This document shows, in pieces, positions 56,062-64,000 of a stretch of 64,000 nt of DNA. The position numbers and the translations under genes are program-made. Position 1 is the stretch's first letter, and every line of letters begins with the position of its first letter. The stretch comes from Campylobacter sp. RM16192 (lineage in GTDB: Bacteria > Campylobacterota > Campylobacteria > Campylobacterales > Campylobacteraceae): positions 558,001-622,000 of the forward strand of contig NZ_CP012552.1 of the NCBI RefSeq assembly GCF_004803855.2, written 5' to 3'. The notes beneath the pieces are model-generated. The model saw only the letters and a list, made by a program, of their open reading frames with translations, was not told the origin of the DNA and made no database searches.

Positions 56062-57288
56062 ATGCAAAATCCTAGCAAACTTAGACCGTTTTTTGAAAAT
56101 ATAGAATTCGAAGAAAACAATGGAAAAATGATACTAAATTTCGGCCCTCAGCACCCTTCTGCGCACGGGCAACTAAAGCTAGTGCTTGAGCTTGACGGTG
56201 AAAAGGTTGTGCGCGCTATGCCTGAGATTGGCTTCATGCATAGAGGCGTTGAAAAGATGGCTGAAAATATGACCTTTCAAGAGTTTTTGCCGGTAACTGA
56301 TAGAATTGATTATATAGCTTCAAGTGCTAATAACTATGCCTTGTGCGCGGCGGTTGAGAAGCTTTGTGATATCGAGGTTCCAAGAAGAGCTCAGATAATA
56401 AGAACTATGCTTTTGGAGTTAAACCGTATAAGCTCGCATCTTTTATTTTTAGCCACCCACGCACTTGATGTAGGCGCAATGACCGTATTTTTATACGCCT
56501 TTAGAGAGCGTGAATATATTTTAGATTTGATTGAAAAATATTGTGGCGCCAGACTTACGCACTCAAGCATTAAGATAGGCGGAGTATTTCTTGATCTACC
56601 TAGCGGCTGGACTGAGGAACTGCTGGCGTTTTGTAATAAATTTCCAAGCGATATAGCCACTTATGAGGGACTTTTAAGCGAGAATAGAATTTGGCGTATG
56701 AGACTTGAGGGAGTTGGTGTTTTAAGCCGTGAAAAGGCTCTTAGCTGGGGATGTTCAGGAGTTATGCTAAGAGCTAGCGGTGTAGAATTTGATATTAGAA
56801 AGGCTGAGCCGTATTTGGTATATAACGAGATTGATTTTGAAGTGCCATACTCAAATACCGGTGATTGTTATGCAAGATATAAGCTTTATATGGAGGAGAT
56901 GAGGCAGAGTGTAAAAATACTGCTTCAATGCGAGAAGCTTTATAGCACTTCAGGACCTGAAATTTTAGCTAATTCGCCTCAATTTGTAAGTGCCAGCAAA
57001 GAGCAGATAATGACACAAAACTACTCTTTGATGCAGCATTTTGTGCTGGTTACTCAAGGGCTTAAGGCAAAGCGCGGAGAGATTTATCATCCTACCGAGT
57101 CGCCAAAGGGAGAGCTTGGATTTTATATTTACTCTACTGCAGAGAGTAGTCCATATCGCTTGAAAATTCGTGCTCCAAGTTTTTTTCACTGTGCGCTTTA
57201 CGAAGAGCTTTTAGTGGGTCAATATGTGGCTGACGTGGTTACTATAATAGGAAGTAGCAATATAATTTTAGGTGAAATCGATAGATGA
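56062..57288 (+). CDS. nuoD: Complex I subunit D
   Basis: NuoD (408 aa), a 49-kDa-type subunit at the quinone site. [20 protein letters not shown] (about 25-44), [17 protein letters not shown] and [11 protein letters not shown] are family marks. It helps form the quinone-binding cavity with NuoB. The stop overlaps the next gene by 4 bp. Confidence 0.95.
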   Translation: MQNPSKLRPFFENIEFEENNGKMILNFGPQHPSAHGQLKLVLELDGEKVVRAMPEIGFMHRGVEKMAENMTFQEFLPVTDRIDYIASSANNYALCAAVEKLCDIEVPRRAQIIRTMLLELNRISSHLLFLATHALDVGAMTVFLYAFREREYILDLIEKYCGARLTHSSIKIGGVFLDLPSGWTEELLAFCNKFPSDIATYEGLLSENRIWRMRLEGVGVLSREKALSWGCSGVMLRASGVEFDIRKAEPYLVYNEIDFEVPYSNTGDCYARYKLYMEEMRQSVKILLQCEKLYSTSGPEILANSPQFVSASKEQIMTQNYSLMQHFVLVTQGLKAKRGEIYHPTESPKGELGFYIYSTAESSPYRLKIRAPSFFHCALYEELLVGQYVADVVTIIGSSNIILGEIDR

Positions 57289-57521
57289 AAAGAGTTGATT
57301 TAAGACATTTAAGGGGTGAATTTTTAAGCGAGTTAAGCAATCAGGCTAAGAGATTAAATGACGGTGAGGTCTGTATATTTCTCTTTGAGCCTGTAGAGTT
57401 TGACAATATCGAAAAAAGCGTAAATTTGATACGAGAAGAGGGCTGTGAGCTTATGAATTCGCTTAAATTTAATCAGGTGGATTGGACCATAGTCGTTAAG
57501 AAAATTAAAGGGCAGATATGA
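57285..57521 (+). CDS. Small protein in the nuoE position
   Basis: A 78-residue protein with no similarity that I can see to the 24-kDa NuoE (no four-cysteine [2Fe-2S] motif). It has a hydrophilic, mixed helix-strand pattern. In Campylobacter the nuoE and nuoF slots are occupied by unrelated short genes, and complex I there is thought to take electrons from flavodoxin or ferredoxin instead of NADH. It overlaps both neighbours by 4 bp, so it is clearly cotranslated. Confidence 0.8.
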   Translation: MKRVDLRHLRGEFLSELSNQAKRLNDGEVCIFLFEPVEFDNIEKSVNLIREEGCELMNSLKFNQVDWTIVVKKIKGQI

Positions 57522-58252
57522 AATTTAAAGAGTTTAAAGGCGCAAAAACATTAAGTCTTGCTAGTTTGCTGAGTTTGCAAAATTTGACCTTGGCAAATGA
57601 GCTAAAAAATCAAGATTTTGTATATATCTCTTGCTTTGAAGATGAAGTTTTGGGTAGTGAAAATCTAATTCGTTGCGAAATAGGATCTATTAGCTATGTT
57701 TTGGCTCTTCTTTGCAAATACTGCCTTGATTTTTCAAAATTTGAAAGCGACGTCAAAGAGTATTTTGATGAGCTTGATGAAGGCTTTTTAAGCGGAGAGT
57801 GCAATATCGGAGAAGAGGAGTTTGAGGATCTGGCTATTTTTATGAAGGATTGCGAAAATATGATAATAGACAGCACTTTCTTCTCACATCCAGACTCCAA
57901 GATGATATTTGAATGTTTAAATTTGCTAAATTTAAATACTATTGTCGCGGATAGTAAGATTAAAGAAATTAAGACTTACGGAAATTTAGATGAGTTAAAG
58001 GAACTTGAGAGCTTTGATGGAAGCGTTGTCTTCGGGCTTGTCGGAGATAGCCGTGAGCTTGTAGGATCTTCTAGCTTTGCTATTGCGGCCAAAATAAAAG
58101 ATGGAGATGAGGTTAAAATAAAGGCCAATGGACTTGATATAGAGAGAAAATTTAGACTAAATAGTTCTATGAAAGGAACTGTGGCAATATTTAAACATAG
58201 TCAAATTAATGGCTACAACTTCAAAGTAGCAAAAATTAGCAATTTAGGATGA
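57518..58252 (+). CDS. Protein in the nuoF position, lacking FMN/NADH sites
   Basis: A 244-residue protein in the nuoF slot. It lacks the glycine-rich NADH and FMN motifs and the [4Fe-4S] cysteine cluster of NuoF. It is acidic, with scattered Cys (for example SCFEDEV, RCEIGS and KYCLDF). It corresponds in position and size to the Campylobacter-specific replacement that substitutes for the NADH dehydrogenase module. The biochemical role is not established from sequence. It overlaps the preceding gene by 4 bp. Confidence 0.8.
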   Translation: MKFKEFKGAKTLSLASLLSLQNLTLANELKNQDFVYISCFEDEVLGSENLIRCEIGSISYVLALLCKYCLDFSKFESDVKEYFDELDEGFLSGECNIGEEEFEDLAIFMKDCENMIIDSTFFSHPDSKMIFECLNLLNLNTIVADSKIKEIKTYGNLDELKELESFDGSVVFGLVGDSRELVGSSSFAIAAKIKDGDEVKIKANGLDIERKFRLNSSMKGTVAIFKHSQINGYNFKVAKISNLG

Positions 58253-58261
58253 GATTATAAT

Positions 58262-60727
58262 ATGAGTGAGCAAATCACCCTCTTTATAGACGGCATAGAA
58301 TGCAAAGCATATGAAGGTGAGTATATACTTGGCACCGCAAGAAAAAACGGGATATTTATCCCTGCAATCTGCTATCTTACCGGATGTTCGGCGACTTTAG
58401 CCTGCAGATTATGTATGGTGGAGGCTGATGGAAAGAGAGTATATGCCTGCAATACGAAAGTCAAAGAGGGTATGAATGTAGTTACAAATACCGATGAAAT
58501 TAGCGTAGAGCGTAATGCTATTATGCAAACTTATTGTATAAATCACCCTCTTGAGTGTGGAGTATGCGATCAAAGCGGAGAATGCGAGTTACAAAATTTT
58601 ACTACGCTCATGGGAGTAAACAGTCAAAAATACGCCATCAAAGATACTCATAAACCTCATAAAAATTGGGGTAAGATAAACTACGATCCATCTCTTTGCA
58701 TAGTTTGCGAGAGGTGTGTTACCGTATGTTCTGATAAGATTGGCGAAAGTGCGCTAAAAACCACTCCAAGAGGTGGCGATCAACCTGCCAAGGAGTTAAA
58801 AGACAGTATGCCAAAAGATGCTTTTGCTGTTTGGAACAAATTCCAAAAGAGCCTTATAGCGCCTAGTGTGGCGGCAAATTTAGACTGCTCGTTTTGCGGT
58901 GAGTGTACTAGTGTATGTCCTGTCGGAGCTCTTGTGGGAAGTGAGTTTCAATACAGCTCAAACACATGGGAATTAACCAGGATACCTGCTTCAAATCCGC
59001 ATTCAAGCGATTGTGAATTGATGTATTACGACATCAAAGAGAGTGGGATAGAAAATCGCAAAAAAAGAATTTATAGAGTTAGTAACGACTTTCAATTTAC
59101 TACTTTAAATACGGCAGCTAGATACGGATATGATTTTGCCAATGAAAATGCTAAAAAAGACGAGATTAAATTTAAAGAGATAGCCGATAGATTTAAAAAC
59201 GGTGAAGTAAAAAATATAAAATTTAATAGCTTTATCACAAATGAAGAGGCCTTAATTTTAGAGCATTTAAGGCGAAAATTCGGGTTAAATTTAGTAAATA
59301 GCGAGGCTAAAAAATATCAGGACTTTTTAAACGAATTTGCTAAGTTTGGCGGCGAGAGCCTATATAACGGCGATGTAGAAAGCTTAAATAAAACGGATTT
59401 TATTATAAGTGTAGGAACTCTTTTAAGATATGACAGTCCCAATATAAGCTATGCTCTAAATAACGCACTTAAAATAAATAAATCCTCGGCAATCTATTTT
59501 CATCCTATAGTAGATAGGGTTATTAAAAACTACTCTAAAAATCTACTTTTTATTCACCATAAAGCGGGATTAGAAGCTGATATACTGCTTTGGATTTTGC
59601 AAAATTTTGCAGAAAATTTAGAGAGTGATCTTGATGGGTTTTTGAGAGAAAATTTAATCACTTCTAAAAAAATAGTAGAAATCTTAGAGCCAAAAGAGAT
59701 AGAAGAAGAGGTGATTAAAAAAGTTACCTATGAAAACGGCGAAACAAAAGAGATTAAAGAGGTTATTAAAAAGCAGATAAATGAGAAAAAAGAGCAGGAG
59801 ATAAGTGTAGAGGTTTCAAAATTTGCTCTAAATTTAGGAATTGATGAAGATAGGGCAAAGTCTTTAACCGATAAAAAGCAAAGTTTTGCGCTAATTATCG
59901 GAGAAGATTTTTATTATCACGAAAATGCCACCGCTTTAGCAGCTCTTGTAGGTCTTATAGCCAAATTTACTAAATTTAAGGTGATTTTGATTCCGCCTAG
60001 AACAAATTCTTTAGGGGTTGCTAAAATTTGTAGGCTATCAGAAGAACAGAGTGGATTTAGCTTTGGCTATAACGAAAAGGCCGATTTTAGCATGAGTCTA
60101 TTTGAAGGAGATATAGATGCATCGGCACTTACCCAGCAGGAGGGGACATTTAGCAATTATGATAAGCGAGTTGTACCTACAAATGCGGCCTTAAAATATG
60201 AAGGCTATACTCTAAACGATTTGGCAAACGAGCTTGGAATCAGGTCTAAATGGACGATTGACTATACGCCAAAGCTTGGTCAGATTGCTGAATTTGAGAG
60301 TGTGGAATTTGATGAGCTTGATAATTTTTATGAAAATTCGGGAGCCTGCAAAAGAGGATATCTTTTAAAATCTCAAAAAATAAAGAGTGAAGCAAGGCTT
60401 GATATTAAAAATTTAAAGAGCGAAGAAGTTGAATTTAACATTTATAGAGCAAATCCTATTCATCAATTTTCAAAATTTACAAACCTAGCCTCGCAGCTTA
60501 ATGAGGCTGGAGCCTTGTATGTATCAAGCGGATTTTTAGACGAAAACGGCTTTAAGGATAGCGAGATAGTAAATTTAAAAAATGAAAATTTAACTTTAGC
60601 TATTAGGCTAAAACTGGATAGCGATTTAGAAGGTGTTGCTGCATATATTGGAGATTTTGACGATCATATTGATATAGAGCCGTTTTTTGTCAGCAGATAC
60701 GCAAATTTAAAGATAGAGAGGGCATAA
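58262..60727 (+). CDS. nuoG: Complex I subunit G
   Basis: NuoG (821 aa) carries several Fe-S clusters in its N-terminal ferredoxin-like part. Cysteines are visible in CSATLACRLC, HPLECGVCDQSGECEL, CIVCERCVTVC and CSFCGECTSVCPVGAL (about 40-230). The C-terminal molybdopterin-oxidoreductase-like domain is strongly diverged. A Lys/Glu-rich insertion (about residues 476-516, including EEEVIKKVTYENGETKEIKE) interrupts it. The Cys-rich N-terminal part is expected to relay electrons to NuoI/NuoB. Confidence 0.93.
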   Translation: MSEQITLFIDGIECKAYEGEYILGTARKNGIFIPAICYLTGCSATLACRLCMVEADGKRVYACNTKVKEGMNVVTNTDEISVERNAIMQTYCINHPLECGVCDQSGECELQNFTTLMGVNSQKYAIKDTHKPHKNWGKINYDPSLCIVCERCVTVCSDKIGESALKTTPRGGDQPAKELKDSMPKDAFAVWNKFQKSLIAPSVAANLDCSFCGECTSVCPVGALVGSEFQYSSNTWELTRIPASNPHSSDCELMYYDIKESGIENRKKRIYRVSNDFQFTTLNTAARYGYDFANENAKKDEIKFKEIADRFKNGEVKNIKFNSFITNEEALILEHLRRKFGLNLVNSEAKKYQDFLNEFAKFGGESLYNGDVESLNKTDFIISVGTLLRYDSPNISYALNNALKINKSSAIYFHPIVDRVIKNYSKNLLFIHHKAGLEADILLWILQNFAENLESDLDGFLRENLITSKKIVEILEPKEIEEEVIKKVTYENGETKEIKEVIKKQINEKKEQEISVEVSKFALNLGIDEDRAKSLTDKKQSFALIIGEDFYYHENATALAALVGLIAKFTKFKVILIPPRTNSLGVAKICRLSEEQSGFSFGYNEKADFSMSLFEGDIDASALTQQEGTFSNYDKRVVPTNAALKYEGYTLNDLANELGIRSKWTIDYTPKLGQIAEFESVEFDELDNFYENSGACKRGYLLKSQKIKSEARLDIKNLKSEEVEFNIYRANPIHQFSKFTNLASQLNEAGALYVSSGFLDENGFKDSEIVNLKNENLTLAIRLKLDSDLEGVAAYIGDFDDHIDIEPFFVSRYANLKIERA

Positions 60728-60728
60728 G

Positions 60729-61718
60729 ATGGATGGGTTTTTTATAGTCGAAACTATCGTAAAATCTTTAATTGTAATATCTGTTTTTGCCACTCTTGCT
60801 GGACTTGGAACTTATGCCGAGCGAAAGGTTTTAGCCTATATGCAGCGTAGAATAGGACCAAGTATGGTAGGTCCTGGAGGCATTTTACAGCTTGTTGCGG
60901 ATATGATAAAGCTTTTTACCAAAGAGGATATCATCCCTCAGTTTGCAAACAAGCCTATCTTTATGATAGCGCCTATTATTTCTGCTGTTGGAGCCTTTGC
61001 AGCACTTGCTGTAGTACCGTTTTTTCCGGAATTTACACTTTTTGGACGCACAATTAGGCCGATTTTAGCAGATGTGGGCGTCGGAGTGCTTTATGTGCTT
61101 GGAGTTGGAGGGGTTTGCGTGCTATCCCCGCTTCTTGCTGGACTTTCAAGCCACAATAAATATGCGCTTATAGCCGCGGCAAGAGCTTCTATGCAGCTTA
61201 TTAGCTTTGAAGTGGTAACTGGACTTTCTCTTTTAAGCGTGATTATGATGGTTGGCTCTTTGTCTTTAATAGATATCAACAACTACCAAAATACAGGTCT
61301 TGGAGGCTGGCTTATTTTTAAGCAGCCGCTAGCTTTTGTACTATTTTTGATATCGGCGTTTGTAGAGACCAATAGAACTCCGTTTTGTATGACCGAGAAT
61401 GAGACGGAGCTAATCGCCGGCTATGGCACAGAGTATTCCGGTATGCGCTGGGCTATGTTTTTTATAGGTGAGTATGCTAATATGATAACGGCTTCATTTT
61501 TAGTAAGTCTTGTGTTTTTAGGCGGATTTAATCCTGTTTGGTTTTTGCCTGGCGGACTGATGATACTTTTAAAGGTTAGTTTTATATTTTTCTTATTTCT
61601 TTGGAGTAGGGCTGCATGGCCTCATGTCAGAGTTGATCAGCTTATGGGGCTTTGTTGGAAGGTTTTGATGCCTTTGGCTGTCTTAAATATCCTGATAACC
61701 GGTTTAGTGTTGGTGTGA
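60729..61718 (+). CDS. nuoH: Complex I subunit H
   Basis: NuoH (329 aa), a polytopic membrane subunit at the junction of arm and membrane. [22 protein letters not shown] and [20 protein letters not shown] are diagnostic. The PFCM segment is a small variant of the usual PFD/PFDL. About eight helices. Confidence 0.95.
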   Translation: MDGFFIVETIVKSLIVISVFATLAGLGTYAERKVLAYMQRRIGPSMVGPGGILQLVADMIKLFTKEDIIPQFANKPIFMIAPIISAVGAFAALAVVPFFPEFTLFGRTIRPILADVGVGVLYVLGVGGVCVLSPLLAGLSSHNKYALIAAARASMQLISFEVVTGLSLLSVIMMVGSLSLIDINNYQNTGLGGWLIFKQPLAFVLFLISAFVETNRTPFCMTENETELIAGYGTEYSGMRWAMFFIGEYANMITASFLVSLVFLGGFNPVWFLPGGLMILLKVSFIFFLFLWSRAAWPHVRVDQLMGLCWKVLMPLAVLNILITGLVLV

Positions 61719-61719
61719 G

Positions 61720-62364
61720 ATGAAAGATTATATTTTTATAAAAACAGATGATGCAGCGATCTCTAATATTGATAAATTTAAAAGGCTAGTAAGGCGAACC
61801 TTTAAACTTGAGCTTTTTAAGGGGCTTTGGATAGTTCTAAAAGAGATGATTAACGGTAAGTCGCATACTCTTTTATATCCTCTTGAAAAGATGCAGCTTA
61901 GCCCTAGATATAGGGCCGTGCATAAGCTTATGAAATTTGTAGAGAGTGAAAACGAACGATGTATAGGATGCGGGCTCTGTGAGAAAATTTGTGTCAGTAA
62001 CTGTATCGCTATGGAAACTAAGCTTGATGAGAATGGACGAAAGAGGGTTGTAAACTACTCTATAAACTATGGTCGGTGTGTATATTGCGGGCTTTGCGCC
62101 GATGTTTGTCCGGAAATTGCCATAGTGCATGGAAGCGAATATGAAAACGCAAGCGAGCAAAGAGCTTATTTTGGCTTTAAAGAGGATCTTTTAACTCCAA
62201 GAGATAAGCTTTGTGAACAGGTGGAATTTCCTGGATATGGTAGCTTAAGAGAGGATGCGGATAAATTTGTCAAAGCAACTCCAAATGCATATATAAATAT
62301 AGATGAAATTTCTAGTGAGCTACAAAAACAGAGTGAAATTTCAAAGGAAAATAAAGATGTTTGA
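61720..62364 (+). CDS. nuoI: Complex I subunit I
   Basis: NuoI (214 aa), the two-[4Fe-4S] ferredoxin subunit. The two binding motifs are [15 protein letters not shown] and [16 protein letters not shown] (about 83-97 and 123-137). Its end overlaps nuoJ by 8 bp. Confidence 0.94.
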   Translation: MKDYIFIKTDDAAISNIDKFKRLVRRTFKLELFKGLWIVLKEMINGKSHTLLYPLEKMQLSPRYRAVHKLMKFVESENERCIGCGLCEKICVSNCIAMETKLDENGRKRVVNYSINYGRCVYCGLCADVCPEIAIVHGSEYENASEQRAYFGFKEDLLTPRDKLCEQVEFPGYGSLREDADKFVKATPNAYINIDEISSELQKQSEISKENKDV

Positions 62365-62890
62365 AGTAGTAGCCTTTTATTTTTTCGCCGCTACCTCTAT
62401 AGCATGCTTTGGTATAAGCGTATTTAGTAAAAATGTTCTTTATGCTATGAGCGCACTAGCTGGCGGAATGATCTTTATTTCCGGATTTTTCTTTTTGCTT
62501 GGGGCTGAATTTTTAGGAGTTGTACAAATAATTGTTTATACTGGAGCAATAATGGTTCTGTATGCATTTTCGATGATGTTTTTTGATGTCAGCAAAGATG
62601 TAGTAGAAAATAGAAGCAAGGCAGCAAATAGGCTAATATACACTCTTAGCGTATTATCTGCTCTTATTTTGGTGCTTATATTTGCAGCTCCGATCGTCTC
62701 ATCAAATTTAAACGCTCAATATCCTATCGTAGAAAATGTCGGTAATGTTGAGATGATAGGAATTTTGCTATTTACAAAATATCTAATTGTGTTTGAATTG
62801 GCGGCTGTAATGCTACTTGTTGCTATGGTAAGCGCTATAGTGCTCGCTCACAAAGATATGGATATGGGAGATAGCGATGATAACGCTTAG
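62357..62890 (+). CDS. nuoJ: Complex I subunit J
   Basis: NuoJ (177 aa), with about five membrane helices. The helix [20 protein letters not shown] is the conserved core. I chose ATG 62357 ([10 protein letters not shown]) behind aaagga instead of the earlier in-frame start at 62303, which would lie deep inside nuoI. Overlaps nuoK by 14 bp. Confidence 0.92.
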   Translation: MFEVVAFYFFAATSIACFGISVFSKNVLYAMSALAGGMIFISGFFFLLGAEFLGVVQIIVYTGAIMVLYAFSMMFFDVSKDVVENRSKAANRLIYTLSVLSALILVLIFAAPIVSSNLNAQYPIVENVGNVEMIGILLFTKYLIVFELAAVMLLVAMVSAIVLAHKDMDMGDSDDNA

Positions 62891-63185
62891 TCACTATTTG
62901 ATAGTTTCGGCGATTATGTTTGGACTCGGTATTTTTGGCATCATAAAAAGAACTAACCTAATAATGCTATTTTTTTCTACTGAAATTTTATTAAACTCAG
63001 CAAATGTAGCTTTGGCTGCGATATCTAAATTTAGCGGAGATATGACAGGGCAAATTTTTGCCTTTTTTATTATAGCTGTTGCCGCTAGCGAGGTAGCGGT
63101 AGGGCTTGGACTCTTAGTGCTTTGGTATAAAAAGACAGGTTCTATAGAGATTTCAAGCATGAAGAGCATGAGGAGAGAGTCGTGA
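62877..63185 (+). CDS. nuoK: Complex I subunit K
   Basis: NuoK (102 aa), a three-helix membrane subunit of the antiporter-like module. The conserved Glu in FFSTEILLNSANVALA and in AASEVAVGLGLL are visible. It overlaps nuoL by 4 bp. Confidence 0.94.
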   Translation: MITLSHYLIVSAIMFGLGIFGIIKRTNLIMLFFSTEILLNSANVALAAISKFSGDMTGQIFAFFIIAVAASEVAVGLGLLVLWYKKTGSIEISSMKSMRRES

Positions 63186-64000
63186 ATCAAGCTGTTTTAT
63201 TTCTAGCTTCGCTATTTTTACCGCTTGTATCCGCAATATTTGCCGGTGTCTTTTCACACTCAAGACAGATGAATTTTGTGGGAGTAATATGCTCTGCTCT
63301 TATAACTTTAAGCACGGTATCTTCGTTGATATTTTTAAATTTGGTAATAGTTGGCGGAGAGATTGAGATTTATCTTAAGGATTTTATCGTAGCGGGTGGA
63401 TTCGAGAGCGAATTTAGCTTTATTATAGATGAAGTAAGCGTCATAATGATGTCTGTTGTTGGTATAGTAGCAAGTGTAGTGCATATATATTCTATAAGCT
63501 ATATGCATAATGATGCCGGATTTAATAGATTTTTTAGCTATCTTGGGCTGTTTGTCTTCTCTATGCTAATACTTGTAATGAGCGATAATTTTATCGGACT
63601 GTTTATAGGCTGGGAGTGCGTAGGATTATGCTCTTGGTTGCTAATTGGCTTTTGGTATAAAAAGCAGAGTGCAAGCTGGGCGGCAAATGAAGCCTTTATA
63701 ATGAATAGGGTAGCGGATCTGGCTATGCTAATAGGAATATTTCTGATATATCAAGAGTTTGGAAGCATAAGATATGATGAGGTTTTTAATATGGTCTCAA
63801 GTACCGATTCTTATCTGATAATACTAATTGCGGCTTGTTTATTTGTGGGTGCGATGGGCAAGAGTGCTCAATTTCCATTTCATACCTGGCTTGCAGATGC
63901 TATGGAGGGACCAACTCCGGTATCGGCTCTAATCCATGCCGCTACGATGGTAACAGCCGGAGTTTATCTTGTCATTAGAGCCAATGAAATTTTTGCTATA
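63182..64000 (+). CDS. nuoL: Complex I subunit L, N-terminal part (cut by window end)
   Basis: The first about 273 residues of NuoL, an antiporter-like proton-pumping subunit. It starts at GTG 63182 overlapping the nuoK stop. Conserved SYMHNDAGFNRFFSYLGLFV, GWECVGLCSWLLIGFWYKK, GAMGKSAQFPFHTWLADAME and GPTPVSALIHAATMVTAGVYL are present. The frame is open to the window end, and the remaining half plus nuoM and nuoN presumably follow. Confidence 0.95.
   Translation, partial: MNQAVLFLASLFLPLVSAIFAGVFSHSRQMNFVGVICSALITLSTVSSLIFLNLVIVGGEIEIYLKDFIVAGGFESEFSFIIDEVSVIMMSVVGIVASVVHIYSISYMHNDAGFNRFFSYLGLFVFSMLILVMSDNFIGLFIGWECVGLCSWLLIGFWYKKQSASWAANEAFIMNRVADLAMLIGIFLIYQEFGSIRYDEVFNMVSSTDSYLIILIAACLFVGAMGKSAQFPFHTWLADAMEGPTPVSALIHAATMVTAGVYLVIRANEIFAI

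Overview
The window looks like a chromosomal segment of a Campylobacter species. The DNA is AT-rich. It carries aminofutalosine-type menaquinone synthesis (mqnE), a fused CcsBA cytochrome c maturation protein, and an epsilonproteobacterial CheZ. Its complex I operon has the small, non-canonical NuoE/NuoF replacements of this lineage, and its 23S rRNA gene has an intervening sequence in the helix-45 region. The gene content (phs/psr operon, 16S sequence) fits the C. concisus/curvus/rectus/mucosalis part of the genus better than C. jejuni, but I cannot fix the species by eye.

Layout. 1-11.7 kb: the end of pgpA, a small membrane protein, ccsBA, then a Tat-exported molybdopterin polysulfide/thiosulfate-type reductase operon (A, B, C subunits) that runs into an OmpR-type response regulator and its histidine kinase; then an orphan periplasmic Cache-type sensor, a HIT protein and a DJ-1-like protein. 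11.7-20.9 kb: glmS, a GlnD-like protein, mqnE, a purine permease with a phosphoribosyltransferase, a membrane glycosyltransferase-like protein and a pseudopilin. 20.9-27.15 kb: a complete rRNA operon (16S, tRNA-Ala, tRNA-Ile, 23S, 5S) with visible processing stems. 27.15-35.2 kb: a decayed accessory zone. It holds Mu/P2-like tail genes U-X-D with a broken tape-measure end, a ComEA-like secreted protein, a hypothetical secreted protein, a DinJ/YoeB toxin-antitoxin pair, remnants of a type I secretion adaptor and TolC-like protein, and a frameshifted, truncated tyrosine integrase facing a tRNA cluster. 35.4-36.2 kb: nine tRNA genes on the minus strand, arranged as Lys followed by two copies of Val-Asp-Lys-Glu, behind a consensus sigma70 promoter. 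36.3-50.0 kb: a housekeeping block (glnA, hisJ-like, cheZ, trhP-like, purE, glyQ, nif3-like, waaA, rluA-like, ffh, rpsP-khpA-rimM-trmD-rplS). 50.7-54.3 kb: aspA, dcuA and an aspartate racemase. 54.4-64.0 kb: nuoA to nuoL, with nuoL cut by the window end.

Functional picture. The segment describes a microaerophilic or anaerobic respiratory organism. Aspartate is converted to fumarate (AspA) and exchanged by DcuA. Menaquinone (MqnE) links complex I to terminal reductases, including the sulfur-compound reductase, whose adjacent two-component system is its likely regulator. Nitrogen control looks simplified: glutamine synthetase has Phe where the adenylylated Tyr normally sits, and the GlnD-like protein has lost the nucleotidyltransferase aspartate motif while keeping its HD site.

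I did not find a clearly new multi-gene system. The most interesting non-standard signals are a twin-hairpin module repeated with covarying stems in the rRNA spacer, the anticodon changes in the duplicated tRNA array, an 11-bp tandem repeat in the reductase promoter, a nested triple repeat at the edge of the phage remnant, and an inverted repeat wrapped around the rpsP promoter.
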